From Symbiodinium natans (Eukaryota > Sar > Dinophyceae > Suessiales > Symbiodiniaceae), in the NCBI GenBank assembly GCA_905221605.1, contig CAJNDS010002412.1:784886-848885 (forward strand): 64,000 nt of DNA. Reading direction: 5' to 3'. Shown here piece by piece: positions 10,250 to 18,677 of this stretch; positions within the stretch are counted from its first letter, which is position 1, and every line of letters begins with the position of its first letter. Under the pieces are notes generated by a model. The model ran no database searches. It was not told the origin of the DNA and saw nothing but the letters and a program-made list of their open reading frames with translations. The position numbers and the translations under genes were made by a program.

Positions 10250-10390
10250 CCTGCAACTTTGAAGAAGCATCGGTCTTTGGATTGCTTCAACTTCAGCCTG
10301 ACGCACTGTACCTGTGAGGACCCGTGCAATGAATGCCCGGCAGAAGGAAAAGAAAATGAGCTGCTCTTGCTTGACCAAGCATGTGCACGC
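10250..10390 (+). CDS. Candidate Cys-rich exon
   Basis: One plus frame reads LDCFNFSLTHCTCEDPCNEC then PAEGKENELLLLDQA. The closely spaced cysteines (C-x-C-x3-C-x2-C) suggest a small metal-binding or disulfide module. No family recognised. Confidence 0.4.
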
Positions 10391-10480
10391 AATATAGGGG
10401 CCCGAACAGTTGCTATCAGTATTCCCTTGCGGTCCTACTAACTATCCCTCCCCCCCCCAACACCTATTCTAATCATTCAG

Positions 10481-10720
10481 GCCAGGTGCTTCGGGCTTTT
10501 CTGCATGCACTGCCAGAGTGGCTATGTTGCGCCGCCGCCGCTGCCTGCCATTTGGCCCGAAAGAACTCCAAATCAAGCTCGCCTCAGGATCCGTCCTCCC
10601 TCGCCCTGTGGTGGCGATTTCAACGTTCTACGTTACGCCCCTCGGCCTCAAGAGAAAGGGGTTTCATGCTGCTTCTCTCCCCTCTGCTCCGAGGTTCTCT
10701 TGTGCACCTTGCTCTACTAA
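10481..10720 (+). CDS. Candidate Cys-rich terminal exon
   Basis: After CATTCAG|G it reads ARCFGLFCMHCQSGYVAPPP, a proline/arginine-rich middle, then GVSCCFSPLCSEVLLCTLLY to a TAA. Three frames are open here; this one was preferred because it starts at a good AG|G acceptor and keeps the Cys pattern of the 10250-10390 exon. Confidence 0.45.
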   Translation, partial: ARCFGLFCMHCQSGYVAPPPLPAIWPERTPNQARLRIRPPSPCGGDFNVLRYAPRPQEKGVSCCFSPLCSEVLLCTLLY

Positions 10721-10763
10721 GGTCCGTCTCTGATCTGGACAAACCCTAAAGTCCAGCGATTCC

Positions 10764-10794
10764 ATGGAGTCTGTCATCGAACTCGCCTATGAAG
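10764..10794 (+). CDS. Exon 1 of a small one-TM protein gene
   Basis: ATG at 10764 gives MESVIELAYE plus one base. The GC donor (GCCAGG at 10795) and the acceptor at 11083 rebuild ...AYEGLYMLRIELAF in frame. Confidence 0.7.
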
Positions 10795-11083
10795 GCCAGG
10801 TGGGGCTGTACCTACAACTCTATCACCTTATCAGTATTGGGGTTCCTCTCATTTCATATCAAGGGACCTAAAAGCACTTCATAATTGTTGGGGTTCCTCT
10901 AATTTCATAATAAGGGAGCTCAAAGTCAAACTTTTATTGGGGGGCTAAAGAGCCACCAAGAAGGTCTCTACATGCTGCGCATTGAGCGGGTTTAGGGTTT
11001 AGGGTTTAGGGTTTAGGGTTTAGGGTTTAGGGTTTAGGGTTTAGGGTTCCTCTAATTTCACATCAAGAGAGCCACCCAAGAAG
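10795..11083 (+). mobile_element. Introner-like intron flanked by AAGG duplication
   Basis: Left flank ends ...TATGAAGG and right flank begins AAGGTCTC, a 4-bp direct duplication. The inserted sequence starts CCAGGTGGGGCT and ends AGCCACCCAAG, imperfect inverted termini. Using the GC inside the left AAGG-C junction as donor and AAG|G as acceptor restores GAA GGT CTC exactly. Inside lie a TTTAGGG array (about 10988-11047) and a 39-bp direct duplication of the intron-exon junction on either side of it. Confidence 0.75.
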
Positions 11084-11203
11084 GTCTCTACATGCTGCGC
11101 ATCGAGCTTGCCTTCCTTGTGGTCTTCGGCTTCCTTTGGGTTGCCGGCCGCGTGGTGGGCACCTCCAAGCGGGCCCAGCCCGGAAACCCTAAGGGCAGTG
11201 GCC
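11084..11203 (+). CDS. Exon 2, transmembrane segment
   Basis: Continues LYMLRIELAFLVVFGFLWVA then GRVVGTSKRAQPGNPKGSG. About 20 hydrophobic residues followed by a basic stretch suggest one membrane span. It ends at a GC donor (GCAACTTAG at 11204). Family unknown. Confidence 0.75.
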
Positions 11204-11332
11204 GCAACTTAGGAGCTGAGTGAGTACACTTTGCACTTTTTGGGATACTTTAATCCCCAACAGAACTTGTTTAGGGTTTAGGGTTTAGGGTTTAGGGTTT
11301 AGGGTTTAGGGCTTCTGAACTCAGCAACTAAG
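11204..11332 (+). mobile_element. Introner with inverted termini and GCAA target duplication
   Basis: The element at 11208-11332 starts CTTAGGAGCTGAGT and ends ACTCAGCAACTAAG; the reverse complement of the end is CTTAGTTGCTGAGT, so the termini are inverted repeats. It is flanked by GCAA at 11204-11207 and 11333-11336. Splicing from GC of the left GCAA to the element's terminal AAG restores the uninterrupted frame (GGC CGC AAA GCT). A TTTAGGG array fills about 11270-11309. Confidence 0.88.
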
Positions 11333-11457
11333 GCAAAGCTGCGCCCCCATCGCGCCGGCCTGGGCTCACCCAACGCCGGCCGGCCTCCGGGGACGAGGTC
11401 CAGAACCTCTCCGTCTCCACCGTGGACCCCAAGAAGTTGCAGACTCTTAGGAGCTGA
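11333..11457 (+). CDS. Exon 3, truncated 3' end of the small one-TM gene
   Basis: Reads KAAPPSRRPGLTQRRPASGD then EVQNLSVSTVDPKKLQTLRS to TGA at 11455-11457. The last codons and the stop lie inside a second copy of the element seen at 11208-11332, so the native exon probably ended at a GA donor at 11442 and the gene once continued. What followed is replaced by telomere-like DNA and the LTR element. Confidence 0.65.
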
Positions 11458-11588
11458 ATGAGTGCACTCTACACTTTTTGGGATACTCTACTCCCTATTT
11501 GGGGTACTATACTCCCTATTTGGGATCCTGTATTCCCTATTTGGGATACTCTACTCCCTATTTGGGGCTTATGAGCTCAGCAACTAAA
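11446..11588 (+). mobile_element. Second copy of the CTTAG...CTAA introner
   Basis: Starts CTTAGGAGCTGAATGAGTGC and ends GAGCTCAGCAACTAA, matching both ends of 11208-11332. The middle contains about four tandem units of TTTGGGATACTCTACTCCCTA. Its right end runs into CCCTAAA units and then the LTR, so the 3' exon is missing. Confidence 0.8.
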
Positions 11589-11607
11589 CCCTAAACCCTA
11601 AACCCTA

Positions 11608-11894
11608 TGCGGAGCTGCAATTGGTATTGTAGAAAGGAGTTAGTGTTGGAAGTTGGAAGGGTTAATGAACCCGGTAATCGTATTTGGCTCAAGATGGGCT
11701 TGAACAGAAAGCCACAAGTTCAAAAAGAAGTGCCTGGGTTCTTAGGGTTTGGTAAGGGTGTGGATTCCTTCCCCCTTTCCTTCCCCCCTGGGTTGCTCTT
11801 ATCCGTGTTCTTGTTTGTTTCTTGGTTCGATCTGGGAAATATAAGTTCAGGGCGATTAGGGGAGTTGATTTCCTTCCTTGGTTGTCCCCCCGTA
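11608..11894 (+). repeat. 5' LTR
   Basis: Begins TGCGGAGCTGCAATTGG and ends TTGTCCCCCCGTA (TG...TA). It differs from the 3' LTR by substitutions and small indels, mostly in the first 90 bases and around the T-rich stretch near 11815. Confidence 0.9.
11683..11693 (+). other. Spliced-leader-like 11-mer in LTR
   Basis: TTTGGCTCAAG equals the last 11 bases of the dinoflagellate spliced leader. The upstream bases (CCGGTAATCGTA) only loosely resemble the rest. The 3' LTR has the same 11-mer at 20388-20398. Confidence 0.5.
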
Positions 11895-11910
11895 GGTTAT
11901 GAGCCCAACT
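11895..11910 (+). other. Primer-binding site
   Basis: GGTTATGAGCCCAACT lies directly after the 5' LTR. It closely resembles the copia PBS GGTTATGGGCCCAGT, which pairs with the anticodon region of initiator tRNA-Met (half-tRNA priming). This suggests Ty1/copia ancestry. Confidence 0.7.
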
Positions 11911-11960
11911 TAGGTTCCCTGCGGTTAAGTGTTCTTTCAAGGTTTTGGGATCAAGAAGCA

Positions 11961-14900
11961 ATGCCTTCTCCGAAGCGATGGCTCCAACTTGCCTCGGATG
12001 GTGGACAAGATGGTGGAGCTGGAAATGGTGCAGCTGAGTATCTGGGTGAAAGATCGGTGTTGGAAGAGGTGATTCCCGACGCTGAAGTACATCTGGAAGA
12101 GGCCTTGGTTGCAGAAAGCCCCAATGCGGGTATGAATCCCAATAGGGATATGGTTAGCAATGCTGAAGCTGAAGGACGTGCTGTTTCTGTACCGCCAAAG
12201 CCTGGTGAAAAAAGGAACTGGGATGCGACTGGTGGCATAGATCGTGAAATGGAGGTGACTGTTTTACGAGTGTTACGCAAACACGGGTACCAGCCGTCGT
12301 CTTCGACTTCGGGTCGAATGGTAGACCAAGAGTCTCAGACCGATCTGATTGGAGAAGTGCTACAAGCGACCAGGAGGCCGTTGAACAAGATCAAAAAGGG
12401 TCCATCTTCGAGTTCCCAAGGTGGTGGAAGCGGTCACAAACAGAAGGGTGCGGACGGCTTTGAAGCTGCACCTGCTGCTGAATACGCCATGGGGGAGGAG
12501 GAGATCCTACAGATGGAGGCTGAACGGTTGCGACAGCTGTCGGAAGAAGAGGACGAGATGCGACAGGTTTCTGAAAGGGACGGTTTTCGGAAAGACGAGC
12601 ATCTGATCCAAGCGTGTGATGGCACAATGTGGGAATTGCACCTCCATGAAGATGGGAGACAATATTATTACTGCATGGATACGCACGAAACCAAGTGGAC
12701 ATTGCCGGTGGTAGGTGAAAAGGTGAAGAGTGACGAGGTGGTTGGGTCTCCTTTGGGCAATGAGCTGGAAATGGAGGCGGCACTGGATTCTTCATCCTCT
12801 ACTCCGAAGACTGAGTCTACGAGGGCATTCCAGGGTAGTGTAAATAGTTTAGGTGAAAAAGATTTTTCCTCTACTATCAGGGATAGCGGTCCTAGGGCTG
12901 ATGGTGACGCCCCGACCCCGGGTTCTCCTGATGAGGAAGGGATTCCTGGGAACCAAGCCAACATCGCTGGAGCTCAACACCTGGATCGGGAAGAAACAGA
13001 AGCGCTTTCTGAGGGTGGGGCAGCGATGGAATTGGTGGATCCAGAAGAGAAAGTGCCCAATGAGGTGATCGGAACTGTGTCGGCTGCAGAAGAGCGAGTG
13101 GTGGATGTGGTACCTGTTGTTCAGGAAGGTGGTCCTGGAGATTCGGAGGATGGAGAGAAAAAGTTGTGTGTTACGACTGAGGAGGTCTCTTCGTTTGGTG
13201 CCAAGAATTCTGCCATTCAAGGGGAAAAAGAAGCTTCTGGAATAGCTGGAGAAACGGATGATCTGAAAAATGAGGCCTGGAGCGCCAATGATGCGCGGGT
13301 TGATGCGCCAGATATTACCTGGAGTGCGAAGGAAGCACGGGTTGAGGTGCATGTGGTGGTACGTTCCACGGGCGACTGCAACAATGGGGCGCAGGTCTCC
13401 GCAGCAGCTGATGATGGAGGTTCACAGGTGGACGCACTGGTGCAACCTGAAGTTAGCAGCGAGGAACGAAATGACAAGGGCTACACCGGAGCCAATGAGG
13501 CAGCTGTGGTCAATGATGGTGGAAATTCTCCTTTGGAGGCCATGGAACCAAAGGAGCCTGCGGTGGAAGAAAGCGTGCCTGCCGTGGATGATCGACTCAA
13601 TTGCCCTGCAGTGGAAGAAGATTTGCCTGCTGCAGAAGGTGAGACAAAGGACGCCAATGATGGGTCCACTCCCATGAAGGGAGAAGCGTTGCCGTCTGGA
13701 AGTTCACCGGAAGTCGACACCGAGCGAACTACAGCAGATGAGGCAAAGCCGTTGGCGGAGAAAAAGGGAGGTCCTGAAATCCAGGAGCACAAAAAAGATG
13801 AGCTTGTGGGACTCGTGGAGCAGGACGAGCAGTGTGACCCAAAGGTGAAGACAAAGGATGCGCCAGGAGCCGATGATACAGAGATGGTTTCTGAAGAGCG
13901 TGTAAAGAAAGTGCCCCGAGCGGGAGCCTTGGAGTCACCTGGGCCACATTGCTATCAAGAGGGAGATGAGATCATGGGTCTGGTGCGCTGCATCAATGGG
14001 TATGGAGCTTTTTTGGACCATGGGGATATGAATGTATTGATTCCTGCAGAAGGGAACAATGCATATCAGTTCAAGTTTGGTGATACTGTCAATGGAACTG
14101 TGAAACGAGTGGAAGATGATGGTACCATAATCTTGGACACCTTTCTGGTTTTGGAAGAGGACGTGGAGGACTCTTCTTCGACGCTGCGGAAGTGGAAACC
14201 CAGCGGCTGGAGTACGTGGTGGACGGATTCATGGTATGCTGGTCAATGGTACCAAGATTCCAACGGTCAATGGGACTGGAAACAGGAGGAAGAGCAATCC
14301 GATGAAGAGCTTGTGGTACAGGAGTTGTCTTCTGAAGAACGAAAAGAAAGGCAACTTTATGGAGAAAAGATCTACAAGGCTCTTCTGGAGAATGGAAATG
14401 AAGAGGAAGCCTATGTTGGCAAAATTACTGGGATGCTGTTAGGTCGGCCGATGGAAGATTTACAGGAGTGTGTTGCGGATCAGGCATTCCTCAATGCGGA
14501 AGCTCGGCGCGCGTATGGCATCTTGCAAGATGATGGTTGGGAGCCTGATGGTACAGAAAACACAGGTTTGGGGGAGTTAACCACCTTTTCCCGAACACAG
14601 TACCACAACGCGCTCTTCGAACTGGCACGTAGGAAAAGGAGATTTTCTCGACCAGTTGTGGGTGATGCGGTGGCAGTGGTGCTGGATCAAGGGGAAGAGG
14701 AGTTTTGGAACGCGCTTTGGTTGGACACCAAGCTATTTTTGCAGGAGCTTGATGGTGCAGTGCAATCCATGAGCAAAAGGGAGAACAAGCCAATGGAAGC
14801 CTACATGGATCCTGACCAGTACAAAAAGGCTTACATGACACCAAAGACGGTGTTGTCACCTGGTTACAGCAAGCTGTGCAGGTTCTTCAATAAGGGAAGG

Positions 14901-15086
14901 TGTCGCAATGGCGATGGGTGTCCCTATGACACTATGAGCATCGTCGGTACGGTGAAGGTTGGCCAGAAGGGGGGTCAACTGATCCAAAGAATAGCCAAGA
15001 AGCTGATGATGAGGACGGGAACATCGGTGACCCTCCCACAGAGGAAGGTACAGTGGATGAGGCACAGCAGGAGCGGGAGGATTTAG
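11961..15086 (+). CDS. LTR-element protein, N-terminal part: WW, S1-like and first CCCH finger (frameshifted)
   Basis: The ATG at 11961 (MPSPKRWLQLASDGG) is preferred because the upstream frame lies in the LTR. Numbered from it: a WW domain near residues 219-250 (MWELHLHEDGRQYYY...KWTLP), a long acidic low-complexity region, an S1-type RNA-binding fold near 660-725 (GDEIMGLVRCINGYGAFLDHG...FKFGDTVNGTVKRV), a Trp-rich stretch, and a CCCH finger near 972-990 (CRFFNKGRCRNGDGCPYD). The frame changes just before the finger's His; the +1 frame supplies the His and runs on into the frame of 15053-17476, so one base appears lost near 14930. No family name can be given; it looks like an RNA-binding protein rather than a standard Gag. 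Confidence 0.7.
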   Translation: MPSPKRWLQLASDGGQDGGAGNGAAEYLGERSVLEEVIPDAEVHLEEALVAESPNAGMNPNRDMVSNAEAEGRAVSVPPKPGEKRNWDATGGIDREMEVTVLRVLRKHGYQPSSSTSGRMVDQESQTDLIGEVLQATRRPLNKIKKGPSSSSQGGGSGHKQKGADGFEAAPAAEYAMGEEEILQMEAERLRQLSEEEDEMRQVSERDGFRKDEHLIQACDGTMWELHLHEDGRQYYYCMDTHETKWTLPVVGEKVKSDEVVGSPLGNELEMEAALDSSSSTPKTESTRAFQGSVNSLGEKDFSSTIRDSGPRADGDAPTPGSPDEEGIPGNQANIAGAQHLDREETEALSEGGAAMELVDPEEKVPNEVIGTVSAAEERVVDVVPVVQEGGPGDSEDGEKKLCVTTEEVSSFGAKNSAIQGEKEASGIAGETDDLKNEAWSANDARVDAPDITWSAKEARVEVHVVVRSTGDCNNGAQVSAAADDGGSQVDALVQPEVSSEERNDKGYTGANEAAVVNDGGNSPLEAMEPKEPAVEESVPAVDDRLNCPAVEEDLPAAEGETKDANDGSTPMKGEALPSGSSPEVDTERTTADEAKPLAEKKGGPEIQEHKKDELVGLVEQDEQCDPKVKTKDAPGADDTEMVSEERVKKVPRAGALESPGPHCYQEGDEIMGLVRCINGYGAFLDHGDMNVLIPAEGNNAYQFKFGDTVNGTVKRVEDDGTIILDTFLVLEEDVEDSSSTLRKWKPSGWSTWWTDSWYAGQWYQDSNGQWDWKQEEEQSDEELVVQELSSEERKERQLYGEKIYKALLENGNEEEAYVGKITGMLLGRPMEDLQECVADQAFLNAEARRAYGILQDDGWEPDGTENTGLGELTTFSRTQYHNALFELARRKRRFSRPVVGDAVAVVLDQGEEEFWNALWLDTKLFLQELDGAVQSMSKRENKPMEAYMDPDQYKKAYMTPKTVLSPGYSKLCRFFNKGRCRNGDGCPYDTMSIVGTVKVGQKGGQLIQRIAKKLMMRTGTSVTLPQRKVQWMRHSRSGRI

Positions 15087-17476
15087 CCTTCCGGGCCAAG
15101 TACAATTTTGGCAAAGGTGCATCAAAGGGTGAGCCTACGTCAGGTGAGCCAAAAGGTCGGCTGTGTCTGTATTACAATCAAGGTGGTTGTAAATATGGGA
15201 CTGCATGCAGGTACCTTCACAACGATGATGTAGCATTGGAAGGGACTTGGGAGCCCGGCAAAGCTTGGGACAATGCTTTCAGGAAGTCACTAAGGGACGC
15301 AGGGTTCCACCATTGCTGTTTCGATTATTACCTCAGAGGACGTTGCCGGAAAGGGTTAAATTTCTGCAAGTACTCCCATGACGAGATGTCAGAGGAGCGG
15401 TTGTCGCTCCTGAAACACTTGGTACAGGTGGCCAATCAGGTCCGGTTTGAAAAAGAGAGAGGATGGGAGCTTACGGATAGAAGCACTTTTCAGCCACCTG
15501 CGAGTGGGGGAGCTGAATCTTCCTCATCCTCGGCACCAAAAGCGCTGCAAATGACCAATGTGTCACAAAAAGATGGTGAAAAAGGTATTCTGGATGAAGT
15601 AGAAGCTGATGAGCAAAAGAATTCGGTGGCTGCATCCACTAGTACTCAGCTTCACAATCCGGAGGAGCCGATTGAAAATTGGATGGCTCGCAACGCACAC
15701 CTGTGGGTGTATACCCCTCATGTAAGTGAGGTGATGATTACGCTTGGTGTGACCAATGTGTCGGACTTGCAAGAGTTCATCTTTGTGGAAGATTTGGTTG
15801 ACAAAGGGATCAACAAAGTGACCGCATGCAAAATTCTGCAATTGGTGGGTGAGGTCCGATATCGACCGGGAGGACCGGAAAAGGCAGTTCCGTCTGATGC
15901 ATCTGTACGGGTACAACAATCTTCTGGGAACAAAGGGACTGGAAGAGCGGCGGTGCGAAACCTCACTCAGGTGCGTGAAGCTGAAGACTCCGGTGCAAAA
16001 ACTATGCCGAGAGGTTCCTATCGGGAGCTTTTTGATAAGGTCAGGTACCGTGATGGTTGGACGCTTGCGCAGAGGTCTCCGTTGTGCGTACAGAAGCTGC
16101 GGTTGGTGGGAGTTGGAATGCCGCCGGTGAATCCACCAACGAAAAAGTATCGGTCAAGATCAAACCCTGTAAGAAGGGGAAGGCCCTTGCTGGACAAAAA
16201 ACAGGTGCGACAGGTGCCACGATCTCGGTCACAACGACGAGTGCAACTGGCGGAAGTGGTGGAAAAACCGAAGCCACTGGAGCCGGTGAAACCTCGTGGT
16301 GGTTTGTCGTATCCATTCAGCAGAGCGTGGGCAGATGTGGTGGATGATGATGACCAGGCGGAGGCTTTGGTCTCGTATGCCGCTTCCTCAAGCGATTCAA
16401 GCGAGGAGGAGACCAATGCGGTACAAAGCCTGAAGGAACTCTTTTTGCAAGAAAGGGATTCGTGGAGAACTGCGAGTCGTGGCAATGTTCCACAAAGTGG
16501 TTCTTCAGGCTCCAATGCTGGGCCGAAAAAATCGGTTCACCTTGGCGAAGGGCGCGACAAAGCGTCGCGGGGGGAGACCCGCCAAGAAGTGACTTCACAA
16601 GTTTTTTCGCTACCACAACCTTCTCGTCGAGCTGAACGGTCTCAAAAAAGAACAAGGGATGGTTCAGTTATGGTTGGTTCGCTGGCGGTGGGCTCCACGG
16701 ATGAGGTTTTACCTGGGCAAGGTGCTGCTGGACAGGTGAATGTCTCTGAAAGCGCTCAAGTTCTTCCTGGGCATGAAGTGGCTGGACAGGAGACGGCGCC
16801 GGAAGGAGCAGTACAGATTTCTGGCGAGGAGACCGACCAAAAAGAAGGAGAAGGCGGGAGCAATGATCTCCGTGGTAATGATGCGAAGATGTTGGATGGT
16901 GGTCCGGTGAGGAGTGACCTTCAGCAATTGCTGGTGAAAGGCCTTCTGACTCGAACTTATTGGAAGGTTGCAGTTGGCAAGTTGCCAATGGGGCAAAGAG
17001 ATTGCCAAAAAGGGTCCAATAAGATGGATCGAAATTTGGTTATTAGCATGTCATCCGAGGGTGCAAGCGAACAGGATGAGAACCTGGCACTGGAGGACGA
17101 TGCTGATCAGTCAATGGGAGACGGTGCAATGGTTATGGTGTATGATCCAGGAACGCTGAGCCAGTCGCCAACAACTGATTGGGTTATGCGTCGCGGTCTG
17201 ACCGATCGTACCGTCTGGCCAGCAATGGCGCACCTGGCACAGAGGATATGTGCTGAAATGGTTCAAGTGGATGAAATGAATGCCCCAGCTATGGGGGGGG
17301 TGGGGGCGGGGGTTAGGGGGAGGGGGGGGGGTGGGGGTGGGGGAGGGCGGGGGGGGGGGGGGGGGCGGGGGGGGGGGGATGGGGGGTGGGGCGCGGGGGG
17401 GGGGGGGTGGACTGGAAACCCTCCTTTTTCCAAGGAGAGGGGGATCAAGGATAGTATAAAAAAAAAAAAATACTGA
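15053..17476 (+). CDS. LTR-element protein, second part: two CCCH fingers, SAM-like domain, poly-Gly
   Basis: Same protein after the frameshift near 14930. CCCH fingers: CLYYNQGGCKYGTACRYLH (about residues 36-55) and CFDYYLRGRCRKGLNFCKYSH (about 88-107). At 15660-15850 a SAM-like helical segment (WMARNAHLWVYTPHV...LGVTNVSDL). Then an Arg/Ser/Gln-rich tail and a 120-base nearly pure G tract (17288-17410) read as polyglycine. The frame stops just after an A run at 17459-17470; another frame is open through that run and continues into the next segment. Confidence 0.65.
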   Translation: MDEAQQEREDLAFRAKYNFGKGASKGEPTSGEPKGRLCLYYNQGGCKYGTACRYLHNDDVALEGTWEPGKAWDNAFRKSLRDAGFHHCCFDYYLRGRCRKGLNFCKYSHDEMSEERLSLLKHLVQVANQVRFEKERGWELTDRSTFQPPASGGAESSSSSAPKALQMTNVSQKDGEKGILDEVEADEQKNSVAASTSTQLHNPEEPIENWMARNAHLWVYTPHVSEVMITLGVTNVSDLQEFIFVEDLVDKGINKVTACKILQLVGEVRYRPGGPEKAVPSDASVRVQQSSGNKGTGRAAVRNLTQVREAEDSGAKTMPRGSYRELFDKVRYRDGWTLAQRSPLCVQKLRLVGVGMPPVNPPTKKYRSRSNPVRRGRPLLDKKQVRQVPRSRSQRRVQLAEVVEKPKPLEPVKPRGGLSYPFSRAWADVVDDDDQAEALVSYAASSSDSSEEETNAVQSLKELFLQERDSWRTASRGNVPQSGSSGSNAGPKKSVHLGEGRDKASRGETRQEVTSQVFSLPQPSRRAERSQKRTRDGSVMVGSLAVGSTDEVLPGQGAAGQVNVSESAQVLPGHEVAGQETAPEGAVQISGEETDQKEGEGGSNDLRGNDAKMLDGGPVRSDLQQLLVKGLLTRTYWKVAVGKLPMGQRDCQKGSNKMDRNLVISMSSEGASEQDENLALEDDADQSMGDGAMVMVYDPGTLSQSPTTDWVMRRGLTDRTVWPAMAHLAQRICAEMVQVDEMNAPAMGGVGAGVRGRGGGGGGGGRGGGGGRGGGDGGWGAGGGGWTGNPPFSKERGIKDSIKKKKY

Positions 17477-17507
17477 CCTGCATCAGTCGTTCCATGACAA
17501 CCCGTGC

Positions 17508-18674
17508 TTGCCGGCGGTGGGGAATTACCCTCTTTCGGTGATGGGTGCCTTGTTGTCTCCTGGTCTGGAAGGGGAATTCAAGAATACGGACAAGTTTGGT
17601 ACTGCTATGGAGGCAATTGCCTATGATTGGAGCCGCAGTCCAGGCATGGAAGTTCATATTGAACTTATGGCGAGGGTAGCCAAAATGGTTCACCCATTCC
17701 TGAATCTGGGAGCACAAGGGTCGGTGATGGTTTCAGAATTTCTCTGGCAGCGCGGGAGGGCTCGGTTGATGGAGTTTCTTCAAGCGGTGACTTGTGCGGA
17801 CCAATTGGAGGCTCTCTGGAGAAGGATGGACGACGATGCGGATGAGGAGGTGGATCCTTCGACAGCGATGCTGGAAGTTCTTGGACTAGAGGATGCGGTG
17901 CTTGATCAAGGGAACAATGAATCCCTTATTCCCATTGAAGATGCTGGAGGTGAGACAAGCGGTGACACTGGAGGGAAGGGCAAAGCGCCAGAAGTTTCTC
18001 CGGAAGAGGTGAAATCCAGTGGGTCATCCAGACTGGCGGACACAAGGATTTTCTTGTGGTCAGTGTACTCCCGCGTGGCTTCTAATTTCTCTACGCAGGA
18101 CCGCACTACTGGTAAGATCTTTGACAGCAAAAAAGGGTATCCTGGTGAAGGACCAAGCAATGATGACAATCCTTCCTCTAAGAGGAACTTACCCTGGATC
18201 TCGGAAGACTACCTCGACGAAGTGGTGTCAAAAAAGATGGAAAGGTCTTCAGATATGGATGGGTTTGTTCCGGGAAGTGAGGGACCATTGGAAAAAGTAG
18301 AGGTGGAGAATGTTACTGCCTCTAAAATTCTTATGGCTCTTTGGAAGAAGGGATATAGAGCTGGGTATAGGAGGTTGTGTCGTTTGAGCGCATCTGGATG
18401 CAAGGTTGGAGCAATGAAACGTCCAATCAAAAGGGTGCAGAAGATTGGCACTAGAAAGGCCTTCATGAAGATGTTCAATGTTTTTGGATCGTCTCAGCAT
18501 GGCTCAGGAGTTGGCGGAAAACCGATCATGAAGGTGGTAGGACCAAGGCCGGGTTTTCCAGCTGTACTCCAAGCACCAAATACTGATAGCACGTCGGGTG
18601 AAGGGAGCAGTCCCCAGGTACATGGCAATGTTCATGTAGAGCACAATCGCCCTATGGACCGGTATGAGGCATAG
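17508..18674 (+). CDS. LTR-element protein, third part, no known domain
   Basis: The frame is open from inside the A run, so it is the probable continuation after an indel there. It reads NYPLSVMGALLSPGLEGEF, a helical middle, and a basic end (KRPIKRVQKIGTRKAFMKMF). It ends at a single TAG (18672-18674), and the same frame goes straight on into three CCCH fingers, so the stop looks like a nonsense change. Confidence 0.6.
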   Translation: MPAVGNYPLSVMGALLSPGLEGEFKNTDKFGTAMEAIAYDWSRSPGMEVHIELMARVAKMVHPFLNLGAQGSVMVSEFLWQRGRARLMEFLQAVTCADQLEALWRRMDDDADEEVDPSTAMLEVLGLEDAVLDQGNNESLIPIEDAGGETSGDTGGKGKAPEVSPEEVKSSGSSRLADTRIFLWSVYSRVASNFSTQDRTTGKIFDSKKGYPGEGPSNDDNPSSKRNLPWISEDYLDEVVSKKMERSSDMDGFVPGSEGPLEKVEVENVTASKILMALWKKGYRAGYRRLCRLSASGCKVGAMKRPIKRVQKIGTRKAFMKMFNVFGSSQHGSGVGGKPIMKVVGPRPGFPAVLQAPNTDSTSGEGSSPQVHGNVHVEHNRPMDRYEA

Positions 18675-18677
18675 CGC

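Noticed and set aside
12391-14859. Several minus-strand frames inside the LTR element
   Set aside because: Shadows of the plus-strand protein, which has recognisable domains throughout.
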